Counted from the stretch's first letter, positions 7,964 to 22,548 are shown. The stretch is DNA of 64,000 nucleotides from Psychrobacillus sp. FSL K6-2836 (GCF_038003085.1 NZ_JBBOOM010000001.1:3596001-3660000), one strand, 5' to 3'. Notes: generated by a model not told the origin, from the sequence alone. Numbers and translations are program-made.

Positions 7964-9271
7964 TTACTTCTTCATCTTCCTAATTCGATACTGTAAATTT
8001 TGCCGGCTCATTCCTAGTGCTTCAGCCGCTTTTGTAATATTACCATCGAATTTATCTAAAGCTTTTTGTAGGTAGTACATTTCTGCAGAACGTAAATACT
8101 CATCAAGTGGCACTAATTCCTTATCAGATGTAATAACAAAATCCTCGGCTTTCCCTAAGGTTTCATTAAAATCCTGAACCTTCAGTTTGAAGTGGAGAGG
8201 CAGCATATCAAACTTCAATACTTGCTCGGTAGTAACCATTGAGCTAATCTCATCCAGGAGTAATTCCAATTCCTTTAGATTGCCTGGCCATTCATACATT
8301 AAAAAAGCTTGAACAACATCCTCATCAATTTCATTAATCGTGGAGCCATAGCGATTCAAATATCGATTAAAGTAATCATACATAAAAGGTAGAATATCCT
8401 CAGTGCGTTTGCGTAAAGGTGGAATACTTATTGATATTTTGGCGAAATAATAATATAACTCCTTATTTAACTTGTTAGAAGCTATAAGATCTACTGGATC
8501 CTCGCCGATGCTTGCAATATATAAATTTTGTCGTCCTTCATTTGAAGAAAGAATTTGCAATAGTTCATTTTGTAATTCGAGGGATAATAAATCAATTCTT
8601 TCACAAAATATTGTACAGTTCGAGATATCTGCTAGTTCTTTTTGAAATTTATTTATTAATAAACTATCTGAGCTATGGCAAAAGAGAGAGATGAACTGTA
8701 TATTTACAGGTGAAAGTTGATTGTGAATACCTTCGGCTATTAACTCCTTGCCGGTACCAGCTTCTCCAACTAAGAGGACAGGCATTCGTACATGTGCAGC
8801 CTTAATCGAACGTTCTAATACTTCCTGCATATCTGTCGAAACGGCTGTAATGCTAGAAAGGGTGATTGCTTCATTGTAACGCTTTAAAGGCTGATAAATT
8901 AGTCTTTCTAAAGCTGTTATATCGCGAGAGAATTCAACTGCCCCAATAAGTTTTTTATCTTGCCATACAGGGTATGTATCGTTAATAGTAGTTATTTCTT
9001 GTCCATTACGATTCCAGTATGTCTGTTTTGCACGTAAAACTGGTTCTCCATTATTTAAAACTTTTAGTAATGTACTTTCTTGTTGTTCAAATTGAAATAG
9101 TTCAAAGATGGATCGGTCGACAATATCTGTTAAATTTAAACCTTCAATTTCTTTCATTTTTTCGTTGTAAATAATTGTTTTGCCAGATAGGTTAACGGCG
9201 TGAATGCCTACTGCTACATGCTCGGTAGCAAATTTATAAAACGGTAGAAAATCTTTTATTTGTTCGTCCAA
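7964..9271 (-). CDS. PAS-AAA+-Fis regulator lacking GAFTGA, probable regulator of the roc genes
   Basis: A 435-residue protein built like a sigma-54 enhancer-binding protein. A PAS-like sensor spans about 10-110, an AAA+ domain about 140-370 and a Fis-type helix-turn-helix the C terminus (ITKAAEALGMSRQNLQYRIRK). Walker A, GEAGTGKE, is intact. The GAFTGA loop is absent, Walker B is degenerate (TIFCERID) and the usual arginine in LYYR is replaced (LYYYF). It therefore resembles TyrR-like proteins that act with the housekeeping sigma factor. The TTG at 9271 was chosen because GAGGTGAG lies just upstream of it. Divergent from rocA, hence RocR-like in role. Confidence 0.8.
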   Translation of the reverse strand: MDEQIKDFLPFYKFATEHVAVGIHAVNLSGKTIIYNEKMKEIEGLNLTDIVDRSIFELFQFEQQESTLLKVLNNGEPVLRAKQTYWNRNGQEITTINDTYPVWQDKKLIGAVEFSRDITALERLIYQPLKRYNEAITLSSITAVSTDMQEVLERSIKAAHVRMPVLLVGEAGTGKELIAEGIHNQLSPVNIQFISLFCHSSDSLLINKFQKELADISNCTIFCERIDLLSLELQNELLQILSSNEGRQNLYIASIGEDPVDLIASNKLNKELYYYFAKISISIPPLRKRTEDILPFMYDYFNRYLNRYGSTINEIDEDVVQAFLMYEWPGNLKELELLLDEISSMVTTEQVLKFDMLPLHFKLKVQDFNETLGKAEDFVITSDKELVPLDEYLRSAEMYYLQKALDKFDGNITKAAEALGMSRQNLQYRIRKMKK

Positions 9272-9315
9272 ATGGCTCACCTCAAAAAAATATTTCACAT
9301 TTTAGAATTTTTTAC

Positions 9316-9344
9316 TTGAAAAACGCAACAATCTTTTGCATTAT
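9316..9344 (+). promoter_or_regulatory. Predicted sigma-A promoter of rocA
   Basis: TTGAAA at 9316-9321 and CATTAT at 9339-9344 with a 17-bp spacer. No -24/-12 sigma-54 promoter was found in this 110-bp gap, in agreement with a regulator that lacks GAFTGA. Confidence 0.55.
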
Positions 9345-9384
9345 TATATATGTAAACTAAAAGAAACTGCAAATTTTTTTTGCA
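9324..9384. promoter_or_regulatory. Pair of 17-bp palindromic operators between regulator and rocA
   Basis: CGCAACAATCTTTTGCA (9324-9340) and TGCAAATTTTTTTTGCA (9368-9384) share the inverted half-site GCAA...TTGC with nine bases between. Their centres are 44 bp apart, about four helical turns. One sits inside the rocA promoter spacer and the other over the -35 of the divergent promoter. Confidence 0.65.
9343..9372 (-). promoter_or_regulatory. Predicted divergent promoter of the regulator gene
   Basis: On the minus strand TTGCAG (9372-9367) and TATAAT (9348-9343) are 18 bp apart. The -35 overlaps the second palindrome, which suggests autoregulation. Confidence 0.5.
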
Positions 9385-9408
9385 CCCAATTCAAAGGAGG
9401 ATATACAT

Positions 9409-10953
9409 TTGATACCTTACAAACATGAAGCGTTCACAGATTTTTCGAAAGAAGAAAATAAAAAAGCAATTCAAGAAGGCTACAAAGTAGTTGATGCATA
9501 CCTAGGAAATGATTTTCCGTTAATCGTTGGTGGGGAACGTATTACTACAGAAGCTAAAATAAAGTCTTATAATCCAGCAAAAAAAGAAGAACTAGTTGGT
9601 GCTGTTTCAAAAGCAACAAAAGAAATTGCTTCTAAAGCTATGGATATTGCAGATGAAACATTCAAAACTTGGAAAAAAGTAAAGCCTGAAATTCGTGCAG
9701 ACGTTCTTTTCAAAGCAGCAGCAATCATTCGTCGTCGTAAATTCGAATTCACTGCTCTATTATCAAGAGAAGCAGGAAAAACATGGGTTGAGGCCGATGT
9801 AGAAGTTGCAGAAGGAATCGACTTCTTAGAATACTATGGTCGAGAAATGCTACGTATAAAAAATGGTGCGCCAGTTGAAAGTCGCCCAGGTGAATATAAC
9901 CAATATAATTATATTCCACTAGGTGTTGCTGTTGTTATTTCACCTTGGAACTTCCCGTTTGCAATTATGGCAGGTACTACTGTTGCTGCAATGGTAGCTG
10001 GTAACACTGTACTATTAAAACCAGCTTCTACAACACCAGTAGTTTCTTATAAATTTGTAGAAGTATTAGAAGAAGCAGGGATGCTTCCAGGAGTAGTAAA
10101 CTTCATACCAGGTTCTGGTGCTGAGATTGGTGACTTCATGGTAGAACACCCACGTACGCGTCTAATCAGCTTCACTGGTTCTCGTGATGTTGGTCTAGGA
10201 ATCGTAGAGAAATCCTCTAAATTAGCTCCAGGGCAAATTTGGATTAAACGTTCAATCCTTGAAATGGGTGGTAAAGATACAATCGTTGTTGATAAAGAAG
10301 CTGATTTAGAATTAGCGGCTCAATCTATCGTTAAATCTGCATTTGGTTTCAGTGGACAAAAATGTTCTGCATGTTCACGTGCAGTAATCGTAGAAGACGT
10401 ATATGACACAGTATTAAACCGTGTAGAAGAATTAACGAACGCTTTAACAGTTGGAATTCCTGATAACGACGAGCATTTCGTTGGTCCAGTTATCGATGGT
10501 GCATCATTCAAAAAAATTATGAGCTATATCGAGATTGGTAAAGAAGAAGGCCGTCTGGTTACTGGTGGTACTGGTGATGATTCTAAAGGATTCTTCATCC
10601 AACCAACTGTAATTGCTGACCTATCTCCAACTGCTCGTATTATGCAAGAAGAAATCTTTGGTCCAGTTGTTGGTATTACTAAAGCAAAAGATTTTGATGA
10701 AGCGTTAGATATTGCTAACAATACTGAATATGGTTTGACAGGTGCTGTTATTACTAACAATCGTCTAAACCAAGAAAAAGCACGTGAAGAGTTCCACGTT
10801 GGTAACTTATACTTCAACCGTGGATGTACTGGTGCAATTGTTGGATACCAACCATTCGGTGGATTCAATATGTCTGGAACAGATTCAAAAGCTGGTGGAC
10901 CAGATTACGTCCAACTTCACATGCAAGCAAAAACAACTTCTGAAATGCTTTAA
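9409..10953 (+). CDS. rocA: 1-pyrroline-5-carboxylate (glutamate semialdehyde) dehydrogenase
   Basis: NAD-dependent oxidation of pyrroline-5-carboxylate/glutamate semialdehyde to glutamate, the shared last step of proline and arginine/ornithine breakdown. It is 514 aa, the usual length for RocA. The catalytic Cys319 lies in [13 protein letters not shown] and the general-base Glu in ILEMGGKDT. The NAD site includes [21 protein letters not shown] (about residues 184-204) and SFTGSRDVG. The C-terminal [17 protein letters not shown] is characteristic. It starts at a TTG 8 bp after AAAGGAGG. First gene of rocA-rocD-rocG. Confidence 0.95.
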   Translation: MIPYKHEAFTDFSKEENKKAIQEGYKVVDAYLGNDFPLIVGGERITTEAKIKSYNPAKKEELVGAVSKATKEIASKAMDIADETFKTWKKVKPEIRADVLFKAAAIIRRRKFEFTALLSREAGKTWVEADVEVAEGIDFLEYYGREMLRIKNGAPVESRPGEYNQYNYIPLGVAVVISPWNFPFAIMAGTTVAAMVAGNTVLLKPASTTPVVSYKFVEVLEEAGMLPGVVNFIPGSGAEIGDFMVEHPRTRLISFTGSRDVGLGIVEKSSKLAPGQIWIKRSILEMGGKDTIVVDKEADLELAAQSIVKSAFGFSGQKCSACSRAVIVEDVYDTVLNRVEELTNALTVGIPDNDEHFVGPVIDGASFKKIMSYIEIGKEEGRLVTGGTGDDSKGFFIQPTVIADLSPTARIMQEEIFGPVVGITKAKDFDEALDIANNTEYGLTGAVITNNRLNQEKAREEFHVGNLYFNRGCTGAIVGYQPFGGFNMSGTDSKAGGPDYVQLHMQAKTTSEML

Positions 10954-10962
10954 GATTTTTGA

Positions 10963-10995
10963 GGCAGACTTGGATAAAAGTCTGCCTTTATTTTA
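10963..10995 (+). terminator. Terminator or attenuator between rocA and rocD
   Basis: GGCAGACTT pairs with AAGTCTGCC and is followed by TTTATTTT. Its place inside an apparent operon suggests partial termination that lowers rocD and rocG expression relative to rocA. Confidence 0.75.
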
Positions 10996-11016
10996 AATAA
11001 AAGGGGTAATGAGTGA

Positions 11017-12210
11017 ATGACAATTTCATCACAAGTGATTGAGCAAACGAACAAATTTGGTGCAAACAACTATAACCCACTTCCAATCGTAGTATCTGAA
11101 GCTGAAGGAGTTTGGGTAAAAGATCCTGAAGGTAACAAATACATGGATATGCTGTCGGCTTATTCTGCAGTAAACCAAGGGCATCGCCATCCGAAAATTA
11201 TTCAAGCATTAAAAGACCAAGCTGATCGTGTAACTTTAACTTCTCGTGCCTTCCATAATGACCAATTAGGTCCTTGGTATGAAAAAGTTAGTGAGTTAAC
11301 AGGAAAAGAAATGGTATTACCAATGAATACTGGTGCTGAAGCTGTTGAAACTGCATTTAAAGCAGCTCGCAGATGGGCTTATGATGTTAAAGGGGTAGAA
11401 GCAGATCAAGCAGAAGTAATTGCTTGTAATGGAAACTTCCACGGTCGTACTATGGGAGCAGTTTCACTTTCATCTGATCCTGAATACAAACGTGGATTCG
11501 GACCATTGCTTCCTGGTATTAAACTTATTCCATATGGTGATTTAGAAGCGTTGAAAGCTGCAATTACACCTAATACCGCTGCATTTTTAATAGAACCAAT
11601 TCAAGGAGAAGCAGGAATTATTATTCCTCCAGCTGGTTTCATGAAAGCAGCTCTTGAATTATGTCGTGAAAATAATGTGTTATTTATCGCTGATGAAATC
11701 CAAGCTGGTTTATGCCGTACTGGTAAAATGTTCGCATGTGAATGGGAAGAAGTAGACCCAGACATGTACATTCTAGGAAAAGCATTAGGTGGAGGAGTAT
11801 TCCCAATCTCATGTATCGTTGCAAATAAAGATATTCTAAGTGTATTTAACCCAGGTTCTCATGGTTCTACATTTGGTGGTAACCCAATGGCATGTGCGGT
11901 TTCTTTAGCTGCATTAGACGTTTTAGTGGATGAAAAATTAGCTGATCGCTCTCTAGAATTGGGTAATTATTTCATGGATGCACTAAAAGAAATTAAACAT
12001 CCTTCTATTAAAGACGTTCGTGGTCGTGGATTATTTATAGGAATGGAATTAACAGAAGAAGCACGTCCATTCTGTGAAGAGTTAAAAGAACTAGGATTAT
12101 TATGTAAAGAAACGCATGATACGGTAATTCGTTTTGCTCCACCTCTAATCATTTCAAAAGAAGAGTTAGATTGGGCTATCGAAAAAATTCAAAAAGTATT
12201 CAATAAATAA
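11017..12210 (+). CDS. rocD: Ornithine--oxo-acid aminotransferase
   Basis: PLP-dependent class III aminotransferase that converts ornithine and 2-oxoglutarate into glutamate semialdehyde and glutamate. This feeds the dehydrogenase encoded upstream. It is 397 aa. Visible motifs are [37 protein letters not shown], the cofactor aspartate in [13 protein letters not shown], and the PLP lysine in [16 protein letters not shown] precedes the ATG. The functional pairing with rocA and rocG is strong evidence for ornithine rather than acetylornithine as substrate. Confidence 0.94.
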   Translation: MTISSQVIEQTNKFGANNYNPLPIVVSEAEGVWVKDPEGNKYMDMLSAYSAVNQGHRHPKIIQALKDQADRVTLTSRAFHNDQLGPWYEKVSELTGKEMVLPMNTGAEAVETAFKAARRWAYDVKGVEADQAEVIACNGNFHGRTMGAVSLSSDPEYKRGFGPLLPGIKLIPYGDLEALKAAITPNTAAFLIEPIQGEAGIIIPPAGFMKAALELCRENNVLFIADEIQAGLCRTGKMFACEWEEVDPDMYILGKALGGGVFPISCIVANKDILSVFNPGSHGSTFGGNPMACAVSLAALDVLVDEKLADRSLELGNYFMDALKEIKHPSIKDVRGRGLFIGMELTEEARPFCEELKELGLLCKETHDTVIRFAPPLIISKEELDWAIEKIQKVFNK

Positions 12211-12292
12211 TAATTCTTAGAGAAATATCAACAATTCTATGTTACAATGGTTGCGAAGAAATAATAATAAATTAAAGAGGCGAAAATATAAA

Positions 12293-13537
12293 ATGGCTGA
12301 AAATTTAAACCTGTTCACATCAACTCAGGCGGTTATTAAAGAGGCTCTGCACAAACTTGGTTATGACGAAGCAATGTATGATTTATTGAAAGAACCACTA
12401 CGTATGCTAGAAGTTCGAATTCCAGTACGTATGGATGACAACACGGTGAAAGTTTTCACTGGATACCGTTCACAACATAATGATGCTGTTGGACCTACAA
12501 AAGGTGGAGTCCGTTTCCATCCAGGAGTAACACCAGATGAAATGAAAGCTCTATCTATGTGGATGACTTTAAAAGCTGGTATTGTTGACCTTCCTTATGG
12601 TGGTGGTAAAGGTGGAGTTATTTGTGATCCACGTGAAATGTCAATGGGAGAAATAGAACGCCTAAGCCGTGGATATGTACGTGCTGTTGGACAAATCGTT
12701 GGACCGACAAAAGACATTCCTGCTCCAGACGTATTTACAAATGCTCAAATCATGGCATGGATGATGGATGAATACAGTCGTATGGACCAATTCAATTCAC
12801 CAGGCTTCATCACTGGTAAGCCACTAGTACTCGGTGGTTCACAAGGACGCGACCGCGCAACTGCTCAAGGTGTTACAATTATCATCAATGAAGCAGCAAA
12901 AAAACGCGATATTGATATGCAAGGTGCACGCGTTGTTATCCAAGGATTTGGTAATGCAGGAAGCTTTCTAGCTAAGTTTTTAAGTGACCAAGGTGCAAAA
13001 GTTATTGCTATTTCCGATGCATACGGGGCTTTACATGATCCAAACGGTTTAGACATTGACTATCTATTAGATCGTCGTGATAGCTTTGGAACGGTAACAA
13101 CTCTATTTGAAAATACGATTTCTAACCAAGAATTATTAGAATTGGAATGTGATATTTTAGTTCCAGCTGCTATCGAAAACCAAATTACTGCGGAAAACGC
13201 TCATAATATTAAAGCGACTATCGTAGTAGAGGCTGCAAATGGACCAACTACAACAGAAGGTACTAAAATTCTTTATGATAGAGGAATTCTATTAGTGCCT
13301 GATGTTTTAGCTAGTGCTGGTGGAGTAACTGTTTCATATTTTGAATGGGTTCAAAATAACCAAGGTTACTACTGGACAGAAGAAGAAGTAGATGAAAAAC
13401 TAGTGAAGAAAATGGTAGAAGCATTCCAAAACATTTACGAAGTTGCAACAACTCGTAATATTGATATGCGTCTAGCTGCTTATATGGTAGGTGTACGTAA
13501 AACTGCAGAAGCATCACGTTTCCGTGGTTGGGTATAA
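12293..13537 (+). CDS. rocG: NAD-specific glutamate dehydrogenase (RocG/GudB type)
   Basis: Catabolic glutamate dehydrogenase producing 2-oxoglutarate and ammonia, the last step of the roc pathway. The 414 aa match the Bacillus hexameric enzyme. The glutamate site has KGGVRFHP and MTLKAGIVDLPYGGGKGG with the catalytic lysine. The dinucleotide fold starts at VVIQGFGNAGS. The ATG at 12293 follows AGAGGCG; the 18 preceding codons do not fit the family. RocG and GudB cannot be told apart by sequence, but the roc context favours RocG. Confidence 0.9.
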   Translation: MAENLNLFTSTQAVIKEALHKLGYDEAMYDLLKEPLRMLEVRIPVRMDDNTVKVFTGYRSQHNDAVGPTKGGVRFHPGVTPDEMKALSMWMTLKAGIVDLPYGGGKGGVICDPREMSMGEIERLSRGYVRAVGQIVGPTKDIPAPDVFTNAQIMAWMMDEYSRMDQFNSPGFITGKPLVLGGSQGRDRATAQGVTIIINEAAKKRDIDMQGARVVIQGFGNAGSFLAKFLSDQGAKVIAISDAYGALHDPNGLDIDYLLDRRDSFGTVTTLFENTISNQELLELECDILVPAAIENQITAENAHNIKATIVVEAANGPTTTEGTKILYDRGILLVPDVLASAGGVTVSYFEWVQNNQGYYWTEEEVDEKLVKKMVEAFQNIYEVATTRNIDMRLAAYMVGVRKTAEASRFRGWV

Positions 13538-13552
13538 GTTAATAGTAAGGTG

Positions 13553-13584
13553 AACCGCTTGTATTTTACAAGCGGTTTTTTTAT
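13553..13584 (+). terminator. Terminator after rocG
   Basis: AACCGCTTGTA and TACAAGCGGTT around a three-T loop, followed by a T-run. Confidence 0.93.
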
Positions 13585-13617
13585 TATTAAGAAAGTATGG
13601 AAAGAGGAGGATTTTAG

Positions 13618-14781
13618 ATGAACGCTTTTTCATTTTATAACCCTGTGAAATTGATATTTGGTAAAGGTCAAATAAGTAAATTAGGAGGAGAGTTATCTCC
13701 TTATGGGAAGAAAGTTCTTGTCGTTTACGGTGGAGGTAGTATAAAGAAAAATGGATTATACGACCAAGTAATGGCCGAATTAAAAGAAGTTGAAATGGTA
13801 GTATTTGAATTAGAGGGTGTAGAACCAAATCCTAGATTGGCAACTGCAAAACGGGGTGCAGAAATCTGTAAAGAAGAAGGGATAGACGTAATACTCGCAG
13901 TAGGTGGAGGTTCAGTGATAGATTGTACTAAACTTATCGCAGCTGCGGCTAAGTACGACGGAGATCCTTGGGATTTTGTCACGCGCAAAGCGGTTCCGCA
14001 AGAAGCATTGCCTTTTGGAGCTATATTAACGCTGGCAGCAACCGGTTCAGAGATGAATTCTGGGTCTGTTATTACTAATGAAGAAACACTAGAAAAATAT
14101 GGCTGGGGAAATCCTTTAGTTTATCCGAAATTCTCCATTTTAGATCCGGTAAACACTTTCACAGTTCCTCTTGATCAAACGGTTTACGGAATAGTTGATA
14201 TGATGTCTCATATGTTTGAGCAATACTATAACAATGCAACAAATACACCTGTTCAGGACGAATTGATAGAAGGGACTTTACGTTCAGTTATAGAAGTAGG
14301 ACCAAAACTCATCAATGACCTAACCAACTATGAATATCGAGAAACTATATTATTTGCGGGCACCCTTGGTTTAAATGGCTTCCTACAAATGGGTTATAAC
14401 GGCGACTGGGCAAGTCATAATTTAGAGCATGCAATTTCAGCTGTATATGATATTCCACACGGCGGGGGATTGGCTATCGTTTTCCCTAGATGGATGCGTC
14501 ATAACGTAAAAGTAAATCCACAGCGTTTTGCGAAGCTTGCAACAAATGTTTTTAAAGTGAATCCAGAAGGTAAAACTGTTGAAGAGGTAGCTCATGAAGG
14601 AATAGATCGCTTAGAGGAGTTTTGGAATTCTTTAAACGCACCATCCAAATTAGCTGACTATAATATAGATGACAGCAAAATAGACCTTATGGTAGAAAAG
14701 GCAATGGTCTACGGAGACTATGGTAACTTCCATAAGTTAAATGCTGAAGACACTAAATCTATTTTGACTGCTTGTCTATAG
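13618..14781 (+). CDS. yugJ: Iron-containing alcohol dehydrogenase (YugJ-like, butanol dehydrogenase family)
   Basis: NAD(P)H-dependent group III alcohol dehydrogenase of 387 aa. The N-terminal Rossmann half has [18 protein letters not shown] and [20 protein letters not shown]. The metal-binding half has [13 protein letters not shown] and [20 protein letters not shown], with the expected Asp and His ligands. Very close in memory to B. subtilis YugJ/YugK. AGAGGAGG lies upstream of the ATG and a strong terminator follows, so it is a single-gene unit. Physiological substrate (butanal or other aldehydes) is not determined. Confidence 0.87.
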   Translation: MNAFSFYNPVKLIFGKGQISKLGGELSPYGKKVLVVYGGGSIKKNGLYDQVMAELKEVEMVVFELEGVEPNPRLATAKRGAEICKEEGIDVILAVGGGSVIDCTKLIAAAAKYDGDPWDFVTRKAVPQEALPFGAILTLAATGSEMNSGSVITNEETLEKYGWGNPLVYPKFSILDPVNTFTVPLDQTVYGIVDMMSHMFEQYYNNATNTPVQDELIEGTLRSVIEVGPKLINDLTNYEYRETILFAGTLGLNGFLQMGYNGDWASHNLEHAISAVYDIPHGGGLAIVFPRWMRHNVKVNPQRFAKLATNVFKVNPEGKTVEEVAHEGIDRLEEFWNSLNAPSKLADYNIDDSKIDLMVEKAMVYGDYGNFHKLNAEDTKSILTACL

Positions 14782-14788
14782 TGAAATG

Positions 14789-14828
14789 AAACCACATGAC
14801 AATTAATTGTCATGTGGTTTTTTATTTA
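14789..14828 (+). terminator. Terminator after yugJ-like gene
   Basis: A 15-bp near-continuous stem, AAACCACATGACAAT with ATTGTCATGTGGTTT, then a T-run. Confidence 0.93.
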
Positions 14829-14886
14829 CTCCAAGATAGAAAAAGATGAATCACAACGCTAGTCATGATTCACCTTTTAAATTTAG

Positions 14887-15876
14887 TCAAGCACGTGTTT
14901 TTAACACAGTATGGGGATCCTTATGTTGAGTCCATGTTCTGATTCCATCATCCTCATCAAATGAGATTGTAATATCTGTTACTCCTTGTTGAGTTAAAAT
15001 TAGTTCTTTTATATTATCGCTGATATCATCTACTTCGGCGAAGGTATACTGAGGATCAATTTCTACAATTATTTCTACATGCAGATATTCACCTTCCTTT
15101 ATTACCTCAAGCTTTTGAATATCTTTTACATGCTCATTTTCAGATACAATATGAGCAATATGAACAAGCATTTGTTCATCCGTTTCCCCTAATGCGCCTC
15201 TAGCGTTATCTAGGAATACTTTTCCAACTACATAGAACATCATTATACCAATCATAATAGAAGCGATACCCTCTGCTTGTAAAAAACCAGTGAAGTGAGA
15301 AATTAGAACAGCTACGAAAGCTAAGATACCTCCAGATGTTGCTACCAAATCTTCCATAAAAACAAGTTTTGTTGCAGGTTTTGCTCTACTTAAGTTAGCA
15401 AAACTTGTTGTTAATGGGGATAGAAGGGTACCTTTAATACCAACTTCATGCAAAATTTCTTTCCCTGCTTTGTACAGAACTACAAATTCTAACACAATGG
15501 CAATTGCAAGTACGCTAAGTGTGATTGCTACACCTGTAGATTCGCTTGGATGTTGTATATGGTGCCATCCTTCTATAATAGTCTCGTAAGATAAAATACC
15601 GACGATAATTACAGCGCCTAAGCAAACGAGGTTTACTAAGCGCCCAAAACCATTTGGAAATCTTGGTGTTGGTGCTTTCTTAGACAATGAAGAACCGATG
15701 TAAACGAAGAATTGGTTTGCTGCATCACCTATGGAGTGCATCATTTCTGCGAACATTGCTACATTTCCAGTAAAGAAAAACGCTCCACCTTTTAACAAGG
15801 CTATAATTGTATTTACAATTGCTGCTAATAAAGAGGGTTTGTTGCCGTCTTTTAATAACTTGAATAATTCTCCCAT
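14887..15876 (-). CDS. Cation diffusion facilitator family transporter
   Basis: A 329-aa membrane protein with about six helices and a cytosolic C-terminal domain (from about residue 225). CDF exporters extrude Zn2+, Mn2+, Fe2+ or related ions in exchange for protons. The metal site is visible as MHSIGDAANQ in helix 2 and EDLVATSGG in helix 5. The PNGFGR loop and layout recall the ZnT9-like subgroup. AAAAGGAGC precedes the ATG. Only 13 bp separate it from the upstream mgtC-like gene, so the two are co-transcribed and point to divalent-cation balance. Metal specificity is unknown. Confidence 0.88.
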   Translation of the reverse strand: MGELFKLLKDGNKPSLLAAIVNTIIALLKGGAFFFTGNVAMFAEMMHSIGDAANQFFVYIGSSLSKKAPTPRFPNGFGRLVNLVCLGAVIIVGILSYETIIEGWHHIQHPSESTGVAITLSVLAIAIVLEFVVLYKAGKEILHEVGIKGTLLSPLTTSFANLSRAKPATKLVFMEDLVATSGGILAFVAVLISHFTGFLQAEGIASIMIGIMMFYVVGKVFLDNARGALGETDEQMLVHIAHIVSENEHVKDIQKLEVIKEGEYLHVEIIVEIDPQYTFAEVDDISDNIKELILTQQGVTDITISFDEDDGIRTWTQHKDPHTVLKTRA

Positions 15877-15889
15877 ATGATTGCTCCTT

Positions 15890-16609
15890 TTAAATAGATT
15901 CTACCTCTACCGATTCAATAAAACTTTGTTTTTTTATCGTAGCGTAGAATTCAGCAGTATTTTTTTTAGTAATTATGGATAATCTCATATCCATTTCGTG
16001 TTTAACCGTATTATTGTCTAAAGTGATGTCTTTAATGCGGATACTTTCTATATAAACACCGCTTCCTTGTAAAAAGTCATATACTTTAGGTATACTTTCT
16101 GGATTTCCTACCAAAACTGTAAGGGATAATTCCTTCGATCTCAATCGTTTTGGTCCTATTTTAGTGAGAAGTGGAGGGATCAATTCAATTCCTACTATTA
16201 CAATAATTACACTAAGTGCTGATTCAACATAAAACCCTGCACCAACGGCTATACCTATTCCTCCAGCTCCCCAAATCATAGCAGCAGTCGTTAAGCCGGT
16301 TATACTATCATTTCCTTTACGTAATATAACTCCAGCTCCGAGAAAACCTATTCCACTAACTATTTGTGCTGCTAAACGCAAAGGATCCATCGTAATATTT
16401 ATAGCGTCATTTGGAGAAGCTTTATAAGCAGCTTCAATGGATATGTATGTTAGTAGACAGCTAAATGTAGCAATTACTATACTTGTCTTTAATCCAATCG
16501 GTTTCTTCTTTAGTTCCCTTTCTATACCTATTATTAAACTTAATAATGCAGCAAAAATTAATTTAAATATGATTTCAGTATAATCATTAAGGTAGTTTAG
16601 CCATTCCAT
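15890..16609 (-). CDS. MgtC/SapB family membrane protein
   Basis: A 239-aa protein with an N-terminal block of about five transmembrane helices containing the family signature: LIIGIERELKKKPIGLKTS, IVSGIGFLGAGVILR and GLTTAAMIWGAGGIGIAVG. A cytosolic ACT-like C-terminal region follows (about 155-239). MgtC proteins are linked to growth at low Mg2+ and to control of membrane ATPase. The ATG at 16609 follows AAGGAGGAG. First gene of a two-gene operon with the CDF transporter. No Mg2+ riboswitch was recognised upstream. Confidence 0.88.
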   Translation of the reverse strand: MEWLNYLNDYTEIIFKLIFAALLSLIIGIERELKKKPIGLKTSIVIATFSCLLTYISIEAAYKASPNDAINITMDPLRLAAQIVSGIGFLGAGVILRKGNDSITGLTTAAMIWGAGGIGIAVGAGFYVESALSVIIVIVGIELIPPLLTKIGPKRLRSKELSLTVLVGNPESIPKVYDFLQGSGVYIESIRIKDITLDNNTVKHEMDMRLSIITKKNTAEFYATIKKQSFIESVEVESI

Positions 16610-16972
16610 CAAAACTCCTCCTTATTTCTTTTAATGTATTGAGAGCTTTTTTAACCACTATCTACTATTAATTGCCCTACTTTATGGAATAGCATAGTTC
16701 GGTAGATTTGTTTCTCTTATTATAAGGATTGAGATAATTAAAATAAAGCGCTGTTGTATTCGTTGTTTTGAGTTATGAGAGGTTTTCTATTACTCAAACT
16801 AATATTTTTTTCGGCTTGAAATGAATTGATAATTTGATTTATCAAGTTAATAATGGGCTAAAAGGATAGAAAGATACCTAGTTGGTTGTTTCGAATAATG
16901 AAGATCTGTTCTTAATAAGATACGAGTAATTCAAGAGTTTAGTAGTTATTTAAGTTTTTTTCATAAAAAGGG
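16610..16972. other. Intergenic stretch between mgtC and the rRNA promoters
   Basis: About 360 bp of AT-rich sequence without a supported gene. The mgtC promoter must lie here on the minus strand, but no clear -35/-10 pair could be chosen. Confidence 0.5.
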
Positions 16973-17001
16973 TTGCTTTTTATTTCTAAACGATGTATAT
17001 T
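16973..17001 (+). promoter_or_regulatory. rRNA operon promoter P1
   Basis: TTGCTT (16973-16978) and TATATT (16996-17001), 17-bp spacer, 84 bp upstream of the second promoter, which is the usual tandem arrangement. Confidence 0.55.
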
Positions 17002-17056
17002 AATACTTGTCCTTCGGAACGAGATACAAACAACTTGAAAAACTTCAAAAAAATGT

Positions 17057-17085
17057 TTGACATCAAATCTGAAATAAGTTATACT
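17057..17085 (+). promoter_or_regulatory. rRNA operon promoter P2
   Basis: Consensus TTGACA (17057-17062), 17-bp spacer, TATACT (17080-17085). Confidence 0.88.
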
Positions 17086-17111
17086 AATAAAGTCGTCAAA
17101 ACGACTTGAAC

Positions 17112-17150
17112 AACATGAACATTGAAAACTGAACATGCAAAACGTTAAGA
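17112..17150 (+). other. 5' arm of the 16S precursor processing stem
   Basis: This leader stretch is complementary, with few mismatches, to 18842-18876 behind the 16S gene (for example AAAACGTTAAGA against TCTTAACGTTTT). The stem would bring the two ends together for RNase III-type cleavage. Confidence 0.8.
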
Positions 17151-17250
17151 CATACAGCTTATCAGCTAACTTGTTAGAATGATAAGCAAAACAATTTTGA
17201 CATCATTTAATGATGATGCCAGCAAAACAAAATGAGCTTTTTAAGTTCTC

Positions 17251-21930
<4,680 letters not shown>

Positions 21931-21995
21931 ATTTGTTTATCGTAACAATGTCGTTTATCCAGTTTTGAAAGAATAAATTTTTTATTAAAAAACTC

Positions 21996-22023
21996 TTGCA
22001 ATATTCTACAGGGTTGTTATAAT
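21996..22023 (+). promoter_or_regulatory. Possible internal promoter before 5S and the tRNA cluster
   Basis: TTGCAA (21996-22001), 16-bp spacer and a perfect TATAAT (22018-22023) lie between 23S and 5S. This could give 5S and the 20 tRNAs extra transcription. Confidence 0.5.
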
Positions 22024-22050
22024 AAAACTTGTCTTTCAATAATTATTCAG

Positions 22051-22167
<117 letters not shown>

Positions 22168-22192
22168 TTGCAAATAATACATAAATTACCCA

Positions 22193-22268
22193 GGAGGATT
22201 AGCTCAGCTGGGAGAGCATCTGCCTTACAAGCAGAGGGTCGGCGGTTCGAGCCCGTCATCCTCCACCA
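22193..22268 (+). tRNA. tRNA-Val (TAC)
   Basis: Full cloverleaf; anticodon TAC in CTGCCTTACAAGCAG; encoded CCA. First tRNA, 25 bp after 5S. Confidence 0.97.
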
Positions 22269-22283
22269 TAATATTTTACTCCT

Positions 22284-22359
<76 letters not shown>

Positions 22360-22365
22360 TTTTTC

Positions 22366-22438
22366 GAGCCATTAGCTCAGTTGGTAGAGCATCTGACTTT
22401 TAATCAGAGGGTCGTAGGTTCGAATCCTACATGGCTCA
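22366..22438 (+). tRNA. tRNA-Lys (TTT)
   Basis: Anticodon TTT in CTGACTTTTAATCAG; acceptor GAGCCAT/ATGGCTC. TCA follows the discriminator A instead of CCA, so the 3' end must be added by nucleotidyltransferase. Confidence 0.96.
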
Positions 22439-22463
22439 TCACTTTTTATAGTGAATATATATT

Positions 22464-22548
22464 GCGGGTGTGGCGGAACTGGCAGACGCACTAGACTTAG
22501 GATCTAGCGCCGCAAGGCGTGGGGGTTCGACTCCCTTCACCCGCACCA
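22464..22548 (+). tRNA. tRNA-Leu (TAG)
   Basis: Class II tRNA with long variable arm; anticodon TAG in CTAGACTTAGGATCTAG; encoded CCA. Confidence 0.97.

Noticed and set aside
9299-9408. Sigma-54 promoter for rocA
   Set aside because: No GG/GC pair with the required spacing was found; a sigma-A-like promoter is present instead.
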